The notes under the pieces were generated by a model that saw nothing but the letters and a program-made list of their open reading frames with translations, made no database searches and was not told where the DNA came from. From Arthrobacter alpinus (GTDB taxonomy: Bacteria; Actinomycetota; Actinomycetes; Actinomycetales; Micrococcaceae), in NCBI RefSeq assembly GCF_001445575.1, contig NZ_CP013200.1, positions 3,906,001-3,970,000 on the forward strand: 64,000 nt of DNA, written 5' to 3'. Below, piece after piece: positions 8,764 to 16,583 of the stretch (positions are counted from its first letter, which is position 1; the number at the start of each line of letters is the position of its first letter). A program made the position numbers and the translations under genes.

Positions 8764-10419
8764 GTGCGCCTCATTCCGCCCGAACCAGATTTCGCCGATG
8801 GTCAGCTTGCCGAAAAGGCCGTCTGGGATGCCCTAAAAGCATCACTGCCTGACGACGTCGTCTTGGTCCACTCGGTCCAGGTCCGGCACGGACGAGCGGA
8901 GCACGAGATCGACATTCTGGTGCTCTGGCCCGGCGCAGGTCTGGCAGCCATTGAGGTCAAGGGCGGCCTAGTCACTAATGAGCACGGCCAGTGGTTCCAA
9001 TCCGGAGGAGCTGATGGCAAACGCAAACTGAAAGACCCGCTGGCCCAGTCCCAAGGCTCCCAACATGCCTTCAAGCTGTGGCTGCAGGACCACATGGGAA
9101 TGCTGCTAACAAGCAGGTTCGTCTACATGGCCGCATTCCCCTACTCATCGGTCGGCCAAGAATGGGTCAAGTCCGGCAATCCTCGGGACATGTTTCTAGA
9201 TCAGGACGATCTCAAAAATCCTGCCGAACTGATTCGCCACGCTATCGAAGTCGAAGGAAACGGCACGGGACCGCTAGCTAAGCCATTCTTGGAGAGAATT
9301 ATCCCCAAGCTCGAGGGAAATCTTGACCAAGCCAAAAATGACGCAGCCGGCTATGGAGAAGATGAAGACAAGCAGGATCACCTGACGGAGCGGCAGAAGG
9401 TCCTGCTTTCTGCGACTCGTTCATTGCCACGCATCAGGTTCACCGGCGGCGCCGGGAGTGGCAAAACCTGGCTGGCGGTGGAAAAGGCCAGGGAGCTGTG
9501 CAAATCGAGAAAACGCGTGGGTTTGTTTTGCTACAACAAGGGACTTGGCATGTACCTGTCCGACCAAGTCGGCGGCTGGCGGCAGGCGCAGCCCGCATTT
9601 ACCGGTGAGTTCCATGAATTCGTGAAGTCCCTGGGTGTCCCCGACGGCGAGGGTCAGGACTATTACGATGTGGAAATGCCCCGGATTTTGAAAGAGCTTG
9701 CCGCAGACCTTCCGGAGCATGAGAAGTTCGATGCCGTGATCGTTGATGAGGCGCAGGACTTTGCCCCGCTGTGGTGGGAGGCGCTGCGTGCCTGCCTGAA
9801 GGACCCTGAAGAGTCTGAAATCTATGCGTTTATGGATGATGGCCAGGACGTCTACAAGCGCTGGTCCAGCGATGATGCAATAGCCGATCTCCTCCCGATC
9901 CACATTGACGAGAATCTGCGCAATACAAAGAAGATTGCCGAAACTTTCAAGGACTTTGCGGGGGATAAGTTCATCTCCCGAGGCAGCACCGGAATGGCCG
10001 TCCGGATGGTCCAATGTGCTACGGATGCCGCTTTGGACGTTGCGAGTAGCTGCATCGATGCACTCATTGAAGACGGCTGGACCAATAACCAAATTGCCCT
10101 GCTGACAACCAAAAACCGGCATCCAATCCATCTGGAATACTCTGATCGCAATGAAATCGGTGAGTACTGGCGTGAATTCCATGCCAACGAAAGTGAGTTC
10201 TACGGCCACGTCTTGGGCTTCAAAGGTCTTGAACGCTCCGTTGTTATCCTGTGCGTCAATGGTTTCAAGGATATGGAGCGTGCAGCCGAGCTGCTTTATG
10301 TTGGGCTTTCCCGAGCACGAACGTTGCTGGTGGTTGTTGGCGACACGGGGCTGATCGCCGAGGCCGGCGGCACGCAGCTACGTTTAGCTCTTTCTCGGGC
10401 GCGGCAGTGGAGCCCGTAA
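8764..10419 (+). CDS. NERD-domain SF1 (UvrD-like) helicase
   Basis: This 551-residue protein begins with a NERD nuclease-related domain (residues ~10-110; EHEIDILVLWPG and AAIEVKGG hold the acidic and EVK residues of the PD-(D/E)XK-like core). A superfamily 1 helicase follows, with Walker A TGGAGSGKT (~228), Walker B VIVDEAQDF (~327) and near the end the motif YVGLSRARTLLVVVGD typical of UvrD/Rep. The start GTG 8764 has GAGAGGA about eight bases before it; an upstream frame overlapping the HNH gene lacks a site. NERD-helicases are associated with DNA processing and several defence systems. It follows the HNH gene by 58 bp, and its last 13 bases overlap the next gene, so the three forward genes are probably co-transcribed. 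Confidence 0.88.
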   Translation: MRLIPPEPDFADGQLAEKAVWDALKASLPDDVVLVHSVQVRHGRAEHEIDILVLWPGAGLAAIEVKGGLVTNEHGQWFQSGGADGKRKLKDPLAQSQGSQHAFKLWLQDHMGMLLTSRFVYMAAFPYSSVGQEWVKSGNPRDMFLDQDDLKNPAELIRHAIEVEGNGTGPLAKPFLERIIPKLEGNLDQAKNDAAGYGEDEDKQDHLTERQKVLLSATRSLPRIRFTGGAGSGKTWLAVEKARELCKSRKRVGLFCYNKGLGMYLSDQVGGWRQAQPAFTGEFHEFVKSLGVPDGEGQDYYDVEMPRILKELAADLPEHEKFDAVIVDEAQDFAPLWWEALRACLKDPEESEIYAFMDDGQDVYKRWSSDDAIADLLPIHIDENLRNTKKIAETFKDFAGDKFISRGSTGMAVRMVQCATDAALDVASSCIDALIEDGWTNNQIALLTTKNRHPIHLEYSDRNEIGEYWREFHANESEFYGHVLGFKGLERSVVILCVNGFKDMERAAELLYVGLSRARTLLVVVGDTGLIAEAGGTQLRLALSRARQWSP

Positions 10420-11582
10420 TCGCTCGGCGGACCGTGTTTGGCGTGGCCGGAATTGCGGCTCTCGCCCTAGCCGGCTGCACCACAGATGGTGTGCCAGGGC
10501 AGAAGCCCAGCACCGTTGCTGCCCCGAAGCCGTCAGCGGGCACGGCACCCACGGCGAGCCATCCGCCGTCGAACTCTTCCTTTCTGCTGGCGACACTGGC
10601 GCACACGGACAAGATCGCGCGCATCGATCCGGAGAACCAGGACAAGGACGCGGTTGAATTCCTCACTGTTGGTGCGGCACCGTGGGGCATTGGCGTCTAC
10701 TCCCCCACCCATGCCGCTTATGTGGCGACTGCGGAGGGCTTGGCGGTTGTAGATTTGGCGACGTTCAAGCGGGAAGCCTTGGTGCCGTACCTGCATCCAG
10801 CGCCAGAAATTAGCCAGGGCGAGTACCGTCCGGGTGGGCTGGGCCTGGCCGTTGCGCCCGACGGATCAGCCGTTTACGTTGCCGTCAGTGTGGATACGCA
10901 GACGTGTTTCCTCGAAGTGTTTGATGTTCAGCGGGGAGTTTTCACGGGCTCGGTGCGGGTGGGGTGGCGGCCGTTCGATGTTGTGGTGGCCCCCGACGGC
11001 GCGTGGGTGGCGACCATAGATCACGACAGTTTCACGGTCACGGTGGTGGACCCCGCTTCGCTCCATGCCACGACCCGCAAGATTGCACCCTTTGGGACGG
11101 AAGGCGGGCTGGCCTCCTGGGAGAAGATCCATTACGCCGCAGTGGATGCGGACGGGACAATTCTGCTGCCCGTGCAGGGGAAGGTTGTGGTGCGGCTTGA
11201 CCCAGTGACAGGCAAGTCCAGCACCATTCCCAGCGCCGCAAATTCGCACGCTCACGGCACCGCTCTTGCCAGACGCCTTCTGCTCACTGTGGGGACTGGG
11301 TCCTTTGGCAATGCCGACGGCGTCCCGAACCTTTCCGTGCTCAATCTTGACACCGGTGACGAACGAATCGCGCCCCTGGACGTTCCTCATGAAACAGTCA
11401 TGGTCTGGAGCGATGCTGCCGGGGCAGACTGGGCGGTTGTGGCGGGCGGCAACACCCGGGACGAGGGCTGGGACGGAATAACGTTTGTCCGGCTCAGCGA
11501 CTTTGAACAACGGAAGTTGAACGTGCCCGGGTACCCACAAGTTGTTGTTGCGTACCAGGGCACCGGACGCGGCGCCGCCTGA
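10407..11582 (+). CDS. Beta-propeller (YncE/YVTN-like) lipoprotein
   Basis: This 391-residue exported lipoprotein starts with a twin-arginine-like stretch (ARRTVFGVAG) and the lipobox LALAGC, then a Pro/Ala/Thr linker and a beta-propeller of YVTN/YncE type. The repeats include PDGSAVYVAVS, APDGAWVATID and VVDPASLH. Such propellers usually bind ligands or proteins at the cell surface. The GTG start at 10407 overlaps the stop of the NERD-helicase gene by 13 bp, pointing to translational coupling. No Shine-Dalgarno is obvious. An exported sensor-like protein at the end of a nuclease/helicase operon is unusual and may be an accident of gene order, since no mechanism joins them. Alternative internal starts would lose the signal peptide, so this start is favoured. 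Confidence 0.78.
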   Translation: MEPVIARRTVFGVAGIAALALAGCTTDGVPGQKPSTVAAPKPSAGTAPTASHPPSNSSFLLATLAHTDKIARIDPENQDKDAVEFLTVGAAPWGIGVYSPTHAAYVATAEGLAVVDLATFKREALVPYLHPAPEISQGEYRPGGLGLAVAPDGSAVYVAVSVDTQTCFLEVFDVQRGVFTGSVRVGWRPFDVVVAPDGAWVATIDHDSFTVTVVDPASLHATTRKIAPFGTEGGLASWEKIHYAAVDADGTILLPVQGKVVVRLDPVTGKSSTIPSAANSHAHGTALARRLLLTVGTGSFGNADGVPNLSVLNLDTGDERIAPLDVPHETVMVWSDAAGADWAVVAGGNTRDEGWDGITFVRLSDFEQRKLNVPGYPQVVVAYQGTGRGAA

Positions 11583-11622
11583 ACTGCGGATGTTCACTCC
11601 GGGCTGTGGCCACACAGCAGGT

Positions 11623-12420
11623 TTACGTGAGCGACCACGAGCGTTTGGAGAGCCCGAACCAGAAACCGTCAATGGCGGTCTTTGCCTCAATGCCGCCGGA
11701 TTCGTAAGCCGCGCCAAGCGCCACATAGAGCGGCGCCCAGTGTTCCGAGCGCGGGTGAGCTTCGCGGGCGGCCGGGGCCTTGTGCAGGAAGTCCAGAATT
11801 GAATCCACATCACCGCGGGCCATGGCCTCTTCGGCCCAGTGGTCGAATTCGCTCGACGCAGCAGGAGGTGCGGTGTCCGGCCCGGCCGCAGGGTTGAACC
11901 ACGCCAAATTATGCGTGGTAAATCCGGATCCAACGATCATGGTGCCACGCTCACGCAGCGGCGCCAACGACTGTCCCAGCACAAACAGGCCCTGCGGATC
12001 CAAGGTGGGCATCGACATCTGCACCACCGGGATATCGGCATCTGGAAACATTTCCTTCAGAGGAACATAGGCACCATGATCGAGACCGCGAGACTCGTCA
12101 CGCTCCACGTGGTGGCCGTGGGTGCCAGCCAGGCGGGCCACCTCGTCGGCAAGATCGGGCGCCATTGGCGCATCGTAGCGCACGTCGTAGTAACGCTGCG
12201 GGAAGCCCCAAAAATCGTAGACAAGTTCCTGCTTGTTGCGTGAGGCACTCAGCGTGACTGGCGCATTCTCCCAATGCGCGGAGATCATCAAGATGTCCTT
12301 GGGTTTTTCCATCGTCCCCGACCATGCTGCCAACTCGGCAGTCCAGGTGGCGTCGTCGGCAAGTGGCGGCGCGCCGTGTGAGAGAAAAAGTACCGGGGGA
12401 AGCTCTGCTGAAGTGGTCAT
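11623..12420 (-). CDS. DODA-type extradiol ring-cleavage dioxygenase (YgiD/LigB family)
   Basis: This 265-residue enzyme belongs to the class III extradiol dioxygenases (4,5-DOPA dioxygenase family, YgiD-like). These use Fe(II) or Zn(II) bound by histidines to open catechol-type rings. The family features are PVLFLSHGAPPL (first metal histidine), ISAHWEN (second), LDHGAYVPLKEMFPDADIPVVQMS and VGSGFTTHNL. The physiological substrate is unknown and there is no pathway partner nearby. The start ATG 12420 was chosen because the family begins there. A longer in-frame extension to 12570 codes for an RraA-like remnant instead. TATGCT six bases upstream, with TTGAAG 18 bases before that, gives a leaderless sigma-70-like promoter. 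Confidence 0.88.
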   Translation of the reverse strand: MTTSAELPPVLFLSHGAPPLADDATWTAELAAWSGTMEKPKDILMISAHWENAPVTLSASRNKQELVYDFWGFPQRYYDVRYDAPMAPDLADEVARLAGTHGHHVERDESRGLDHGAYVPLKEMFPDADIPVVQMSMPTLDPQGLFVLGQSLAPLRERGTMIVGSGFTTHNLAWFNPAAGPDTAPPAASSEFDHWAEEAMARGDVDSILDFLHKAPAAREAHPRSEHWAPLYVALGAAYESGGIEAKTAIDGFWFGLSKRSWSLT

Positions 12421-12498
12421 ACAGCAAGCATACCTCAATATTAGTTGATGCTTCAAGTAAAATGAATGGACGACGGCGCTCCCCTCGCCTTTTGGCGG

Positions 12499-12618
12499 GG
12501 CGAACGCCTTGTCCACGATTGCCGCGGCAGCCGCAACGCTGAGAGCAAGAACCCCGTTGTCGTCGGCCATGACCAGGTCACCGAGGCTAGCGCTAACTCC
12601 TCAGCTGGTGACCGTGAC
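12499..12618 (-). pseudogene. RraA-family C-terminal remnant
   Basis: The reverse-strand frame reads VTVTS, a stop codon, then VSASLGDLVMADDNGVLAL and a helix-like AAAAAIVDKAF. This matches the conserved C-terminal half of RraA-like aldolases (usually PGDLV-ADDDGV--VP). The stop codon and the absence of any recognisable RraA sequence further upstream mean only a fragment is left. It lies next to the OtnK/LtnD-type genes, in which setting RraA-like aldolases often occur. The forward-strand ORF across it (12509-12793) is probably a shadow. Confidence 0.5.
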
Positions 12619-12821
12619 GCTGATGGCACTGGATGAGAATGTGTCGTTCTTTCATGGCGCCCCCTTCCTGCCCAGCTCCGAGCGGTACCATGAACTCCGC
12701 CTCGCGTACGGCGCCGTCCCGGCCAAGAAGATTGTGACGGGCGTCCAGCGCCTGGCCACGGTCATCACTGTAGCCATCACCACCCTCAGATAGGGGCGGG
12801 GACCATGCCACACTCCTTAAA

Positions 12822-12843
12822 TGTCAGACCCACTCGGTAGGCT
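12822..12843 (+). promoter_or_regulatory. Candidate PafBC/RecA-ND-type promoter
   Basis: TGTCAGAC, eight bases, TAGGCT. The same wording, preceded by TTAAA, recurs before the helicase-sigma gene. It would start transcription about 40 bases ahead of the 51-residue protein gene. Confidence 0.6.
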
Positions 12844-12890
12844 GAAATTGGTTTCACGGTGAAGCTGAATTTCACACAAGGGAGTGCGTT

Positions 12891-13046
12891 ATGAAGGTTA
12901 GTGCCTATCACTCGTCCAACCAGTCGGATCCTGACGTTCACCACGTCCACATCGACTGCCCAACGGGCCAGCAGATTCCGAGCCGGAATCGACTGCCCGG
13001 CACGGGCGGGTACCCCCGCTGCAAGCAGTGCGCCAACAAGGGTTGA
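12891..13046 (+). CDS. 51-residue zinc-ribbon-like small protein
   Basis: A short open frame starts at ATG 12891, six bases after AAGGGAG, and ends at TGA 13044-13046. The product has a polar His-rich N-terminal half (HHVHIDC) and a C-terminal CKQC pair, so one Cys plus a CxxC and several His could bind a metal, though fewer ligands are visible than in a standard zinc ribbon. I do not recognise the family. Support for a real gene comes from the strong ribosome binding site, the damage-type promoter match 48 bases upstream and the 18-bp hairpin five bases after the stop, which make a tidy one-gene unit. If it is damage-induced it may bind DNA or RNA polymerase, but that is guesswork. Confidence 0.65.
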   Translation: MKVSAYHSSNQSDPDVHHVHIDCPTGQQIPSRNRLPGTGGYPRCKQCANKG

Positions 13047-13051
13047 GTTAG

Positions 13052-13096
13052 CTGCGTTCATGCCTGGCAGGGAATCCTTGCCAGGCATGAACGCAG
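13052..13096 (+). terminator. Strong hairpin terminator
   Basis: A perfect 18-bp inverted repeat (arms 13052-13069 and 13079-13096, loop 9 with further pairing inside) starts five bases after the 51-residue gene. No T-run follows. It also faces the convergent GntR gene. Confidence 0.7.
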
Positions 13097-13174
13097 TCCG
13101 CAATAGGCGGCAGCCATCGCCGCCAACAGCGGTAGGCGAGCCGGCCGCCGTCGTCCTTTATTGTGGTGGAGCCC

Positions 13175-13879
13175 TTACTGCGAGCGCAGCACGTAGCTCT
13201 TCAGGTCATCGAGCGTTTGGGCCATGTGGTTGTCCATGGCGACCCGGGCCAACTCCGGCTTTCGCTTGCTGAGCGCCGTCAAAATGGCCCCGTGCATGGC
13301 GATGGCGTTGCTCTGGATCTGCGGAACCTGTGACGTTTCGGCGCGACGGCTCTCCAAAATGCGGTGCAGGGGGTCAAAGAGCACCGACACGAAAATATTG
13401 CCGGACGCCTGCAAAATGATGTCGTGGAATGCGAGGTCGGATGCCACGAACGCCGGCACATCAGACGCCTCATGGGCAGCCTTCATCTTGCTGAGCTGCT
13501 GGCCCATATCTTCGAGGTCTTCATCGGTGATGCGCGACGCTGCCAGTTCACAGGCGCCGGTTTCCAGCATGCGCCGCAGCTCAATCAGCTGGACAGCCAC
13601 GACGGCGTGATCCTCACCCTCCGAGACGGCCCGGAGCACGGCGTTGAGGGAACCCCAGCTGGCGAGGGGGTTGACGAATGTTCCGCGCCCCCGCTCCACC
13701 CTGAGAATGCGCTGCGCGACAAGGGTCTTCATGGCTTCGCGAACCGTCATCCGGCTCACTTCATGTTGGGAGCTCAGCTCCAGTTCACCCGGGACTAACG
13801 AGTTCGGCGCGAACTCACCGGCGACGATTCGGTCCAGCAGATCATCAGCCACCACATCGGTCAATGACTTGCGTGCCAT
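13175..13879 (-). CDS. GntR/FadR-family transcriptional regulator
   Basis: This 234-residue regulator has an N-terminal GntR winged helix (residues ~1-75). The recognition region contains SRMTVREAMKTLVAQRILRV, followed by the wing (RGRGTFVNP). The C-terminal FCD-type helical domain (~95-225) has the expected pattern of acidic and histidine residues (DLAFHDIILQASGN) that often binds a metal and an organic acid. ATG 13879 follows AAAGGGA. The gene is divergent from the OtnK and LtnD-type genes, with an 11-1-11 palindrome between them, so it most likely represses them and itself and responds to a four-carbon acid or related compound. Confidence 0.9.
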   Translation of the reverse strand: MARKSLTDVVADDLLDRIVAGEFAPNSLVPGELELSSQHEVSRMTVREAMKTLVAQRILRVERGRGTFVNPLASWGSLNAVLRAVSEGEDHAVVAVQLIELRRMLETGACELAASRITDEDLEDMGQQLSKMKAAHEASDVPAFVASDLAFHDIILQASGNIFVSVLFDPLHRILESRRAETSQVPQIQSNAIAMHGAILTALSKRKPELARVAMDNHMAQTLDDLKSYVLRSQ

Positions 13880-13986
13880 GATTCCCTTTCCCCACACGAA
13901 TGAAACTACAGTTTAGGGCCTTCTTGCCGGGCCTTCCGGTAGTGGCTTGCAAGCTTGACGTGTCGTGTGCCACACTAGCATTCAAA

Positions 13987-14009
13987 TGTTAGATGTCAGA
14001 CATCTTACA
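13987..14009. promoter_or_regulatory. Palindromic GntR operator
   Basis: TGTTAGATGTC-A-GACATCTTACA: 10 of 11 positions pair around one central base. It lies between the GntR gene and the OtnK gene, just downstream of a TTGACG/TAGCAT promoter-like pair (13955-13981), in a good place to block transcription of the kinase gene. TGTCAGAC appears inside it by symmetry and is not a damage promoter. Confidence 0.65.
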
Positions 14010-14039
14010 AAAGTATTCCCCACAAAGAGGTGTGAAGAA

Positions 14040-15509
14040 ATGATCCTTGAATCCGAACTCCTGGCTGCTTACCCGGCCGAGGTCTCCGTACCGGCGGCTC
14101 TGGTTTCTGCCAAGGTTGCCGCCGCAAACCGAGTGCTCATTGTGCTCGACGACGACCCCACCGGAACTCAGTCGGTTGCCAACCTGCCAGTTCTCACACA
14201 GTGGGACGTTGCAGACTTCGATTGGGTCTTCGGCCACCGGATTGACGGAGTTCTGGCCAAGGCTGTGTACGTTCTCACCAACACCCGCAGCTTGGATCCC
14301 GCCGAGGCTGCGACCCGGAACGAGGAGATTGTTCTCAACGCCCTGACTTCCGCCCGGAACGCAGGCATTTCTGTGGGCTTTGTCAGCCGCAGCGATTCCA
14401 CACTCCGCGGACACTTCCCCCTCGAGCCGGACACCATTGCCACAACCATTGCCTCCCAGAATGCTGGAACCATTGACGGTGTTGTTATTGTCCCGGCCTT
14501 TCCCGACGCCGGCCGCATCACCATTGGCAGCATTCATTACACCCGCGGCGGGAACGGCACGCTCATCCCGGTAGCCGAGACCGAGTTCGCCAACGATGCC
14601 AGCTTCGGCTTCACGCACTCCTCCCTTGCGGACTACGTGGAAGAGAAATCCCAGGGCCGCATCCCTGCCTCCCGGGTCATCACCCTGGACCTGCCCCTGA
14701 TTCGCCGCGGCACCCCCGTTGCCGGAGCCACGGCCATCGCCGACGCTCTCGAGGCAGCCACCGCCTCCACCCCGATTGTGGTTGACGCCGTCACAGAAAA
14801 TGACCTGCGCGTCCTCGCGCTGGGTCTGGAAGAATCCGAGCGCCGCGGAAAGTCCTTCATCTACCGCGTTGGGCCGCCGTTTGTCCGCGCCCGCATTGGT
14901 CAGGAAATCCACGCGCCACTGGCACCGGAAGAAATCTTCCACGCCGACCGCACCGTTCCGGCAGGTTCGGCTCGCGGCGGGCTGATAGTGGTGGGTTCCC
15001 ACGTGGGCGTCACCACCCGCCAACTTAAAGCCCTGACCGATGCACACCGCTCGGCCCGGATCGTTGAGATCGATGTTCAAAAGCTACTGGCCGACGACGG
15101 CGCCACCCACGTGTCCGACGTCGTCGCCGACATTACCCAAGCGCTGGCAACGGGTGACGTGATTGTCCATACCAGCCGCCTGCTGATCAAATCTGACGAC
15201 GCCGCAGCGAGCCTGTTGATTGCCCGCACAGTCTCGGCCGCCGTCGTCGATGTGGTCAACCAAACGCTCAAGGCCACTCCCCCACGCTTCGTTATCGCCA
15301 AGGGTGGCATCACGTCTTCGGATGTGGCTGCGCACGGGCTGGAAATTCGCCACGCCATTGTTCGCGGGCCCATGCTCCCGGGCATCGTTTCACTCTGGGA
15401 ACCCGTGGACGGCCCGGCCGCTGGCATTCCCTACATTGTCTTCGCCGGCAACGTTGGCGACGATCAATCCCTGGCCGACGTCACCCGCAAGCTCAGCACA
15501 ACGTTCTAA
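14040..15509 (+). CDS. otnK: Four-carbon acid sugar kinase (OtnK / DUF1537 family)
   Basis: This 489-residue kinase has the DUF1537 two-domain build. The N-terminal part carries VLDDDPTGTQSVANLPVL, the acidic substrate-binding motif, plus SDSTLRGH. The C-terminal nucleotide-binding part has PRFVIAKGGITSSDVAA and a late GxNVGDD-type motif (FAGNVGDDQS). OtnK enzymes phosphorylate 2-oxo-tetronates in D-erythronate and L-threonate breakdown, giving 3-oxo-tetronate 4-phosphate. The start ATG 14040 follows AGAGGTG. It heads a two-gene unit with the dehydrogenase 26 bp downstream. The decarboxylase (OtnC) and isomerase (OtnI) are not seen here, so the exact substrate is inferred from family only. 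Confidence 0.87.
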   Translation: MILESELLAAYPAEVSVPAALVSAKVAAANRVLIVLDDDPTGTQSVANLPVLTQWDVADFDWVFGHRIDGVLAKAVYVLTNTRSLDPAEAATRNEEIVLNALTSARNAGISVGFVSRSDSTLRGHFPLEPDTIATTIASQNAGTIDGVVIVPAFPDAGRITIGSIHYTRGGNGTLIPVAETEFANDASFGFTHSSLADYVEEKSQGRIPASRVITLDLPLIRRGTPVAGATAIADALEAATASTPIVVDAVTENDLRVLALGLEESERRGKSFIYRVGPPFVRARIGQEIHAPLAPEEIFHADRTVPAGSARGGLIVVGSHVGVTTRQLKALTDAHRSARIVEIDVQKLLADDGATHVSDVVADITQALATGDVIVHTSRLLIKSDDAAASLLIARTVSAAVVDVVNQTLKATPPRFVIAKGGITSSDVAAHGLEIRHAIVRGPMLPGIVSLWEPVDGPAAGIPYIVFAGNVGDDQSLADVTRKLSTTF

Positions 15510-15535
15510 ACGAAGAAATTTTCAAGGAGACCACC

Positions 15536-16438
15536 ATGAACAACGATTACACCGTCGCAGTATTGGGGCTGGGTGCAATGGGGCTGCCCATGGCTACCCG
15601 CCTGGCATCCAAACTCACCGTCAATGGCTTTGATATCGCCGAGCCTCGCCTGAAACTGGCCAAAGAGGCTGGCATCAACACCTTTGATTCCGCGCAAGCA
15701 GCAGCACGTGGGGCCGACGCCCTCCTACTGGCCGTTCGTAACAGCGAACAGCTCGATGAGGTCCTGTTCGGCGTCAACGGCGTAGCCGCCGTCCTGTCCA
15801 AGGGCTCAGTGGTCATCCTCACCAGCACCGTGGGCACCGAGGCTATTCCGGCTACTGTGGCACGGCTGGCCGATTTCGGTGTGGAACTTGTTGACGCACC
15901 GCTGTCCGGCGGCCCTGTCCGTGCAGGTGAGGGCGATCTGCTGATTGTGGTTGGCGCTACGCCGGCAGCCCAGCGTCAGGCTGCCCCGGTGCTTGAACTG
16001 CTCGCTTCCACCCTGTCCATTGTGGGCGATAACCCCGGCGACGGTCAGGCGCTCAAGACCGTCAACCAGCTGCTTTGTGGTGTGCACATTGCTGCAGCCG
16101 CCGAGGCTCTGGCTCTGGCTGATGCCCTGGGTCTTGACCAGGCGAAAACTCTGGCCGCCCTCGAAGCCGGAGCCGCCGGTTCCTTCATGCTCTCCAACCG
16201 TGGACCTCGCATCCTGGAGGCCTACACCGAAGATGGCGCCGAGGTGCTCAGCCGGCTGGACATCTTCGTCAAGGACCTGGGGATCGTGGGCAAGGCAGCC
16301 CGCGCAGCCGGACTGGCCGCACCCGTGGCCGCAGCCGCAGAACAGCTCTTCCTCTTGGGCCAGGCACAGGGATTGGCTGCAGAGGATGACTCCGCTGTCA
16401 TCAAGGTTCTTGCCCCGACCCAGCGCCACACAAGCTAA
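15536..16438 (+). CDS. LtnD/DenD-type NAD-binding beta-hydroxyacid dehydrogenase
   Basis: This 300-residue enzyme is of the 6-phosphogluconate/3-hydroxyisobutyrate dehydrogenase family. An N-terminal Rossmann motif (VLGLGAMGLPMATRLA) is followed by the substrate loop DAPLSGGPVRAGEG, the catalytic-type GDGQALKTVNQLL with its lysine, and the end of the helical domain (FVKDLGIVGKAARAAG). Family members LtnD and DenD oxidise L-threonate or D-erythronate at C2; others reduce tartronate semialdehyde. Next to OtnK the first role is the more likely. A ribosome binding site AAGGAG lies before ATG 15536. A strong hairpin starts about 110 bp downstream. Which tetronate isomer is used cannot be told from the sequence. 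Confidence 0.85.
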   Translation: MNNDYTVAVLGLGAMGLPMATRLASKLTVNGFDIAEPRLKLAKEAGINTFDSAQAAARGADALLLAVRNSEQLDEVLFGVNGVAAVLSKGSVVILTSTVGTEAIPATVARLADFGVELVDAPLSGGPVRAGEGDLLIVVGATPAAQRQAAPVLELLASTLSIVGDNPGDGQALKTVNQLLCGVHIAAAAEALALADALGLDQAKTLAALEAGAAGSFMLSNRGPRILEAYTEDGAEVLSRLDIFVKDLGIVGKAARAAGLAAPVAAAAEQLFLLGQAQGLAAEDDSAVIKVLAPTQRHTS

Positions 16439-16546
16439 GCCCCGTAACCACACAACGCCGTGTCAGAGGAGCCCTCTTAAACATGGACTCCCTCATGGCA
16501 AGTACGCTGGGAACCCTCAGCACCCGGTGACCACAACGTCCACACA

Positions 16547-16583
16547 ATGCGCAGGCCTCACCGATTCGGTGAGGCCTGCGCAT
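16547..16583. terminator. Bidirectional hairpin terminator
   Basis: A perfect 17-bp inverted repeat (arms 16547-16563 and 16567-16583, loop ATT) lies between convergent genes. It abuts the stop codon of the DUF6308 gene. No T-run follows on either strand. Confidence 0.7.

Noticed and set aside
12588..12597. TAGCGCTAAC in the RraA remnant as a third LacI-type site
   Set aside because: Only partial symmetry and no promoter next to it; the two sites at 36585 and 48697 are far better.
12509..12793. 94-codon forward frame over the RraA remnant
   Set aside because: No ribosome site, no recognisable product, and the reverse strand reads as a clear RraA fragment.
13994..14001. TGTCAGAC before the OtnK gene as a further damage promoter
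   Set aside because: It is part of the 11-1-11 GntR palindrome and no TANNNT lies eight bases after it.
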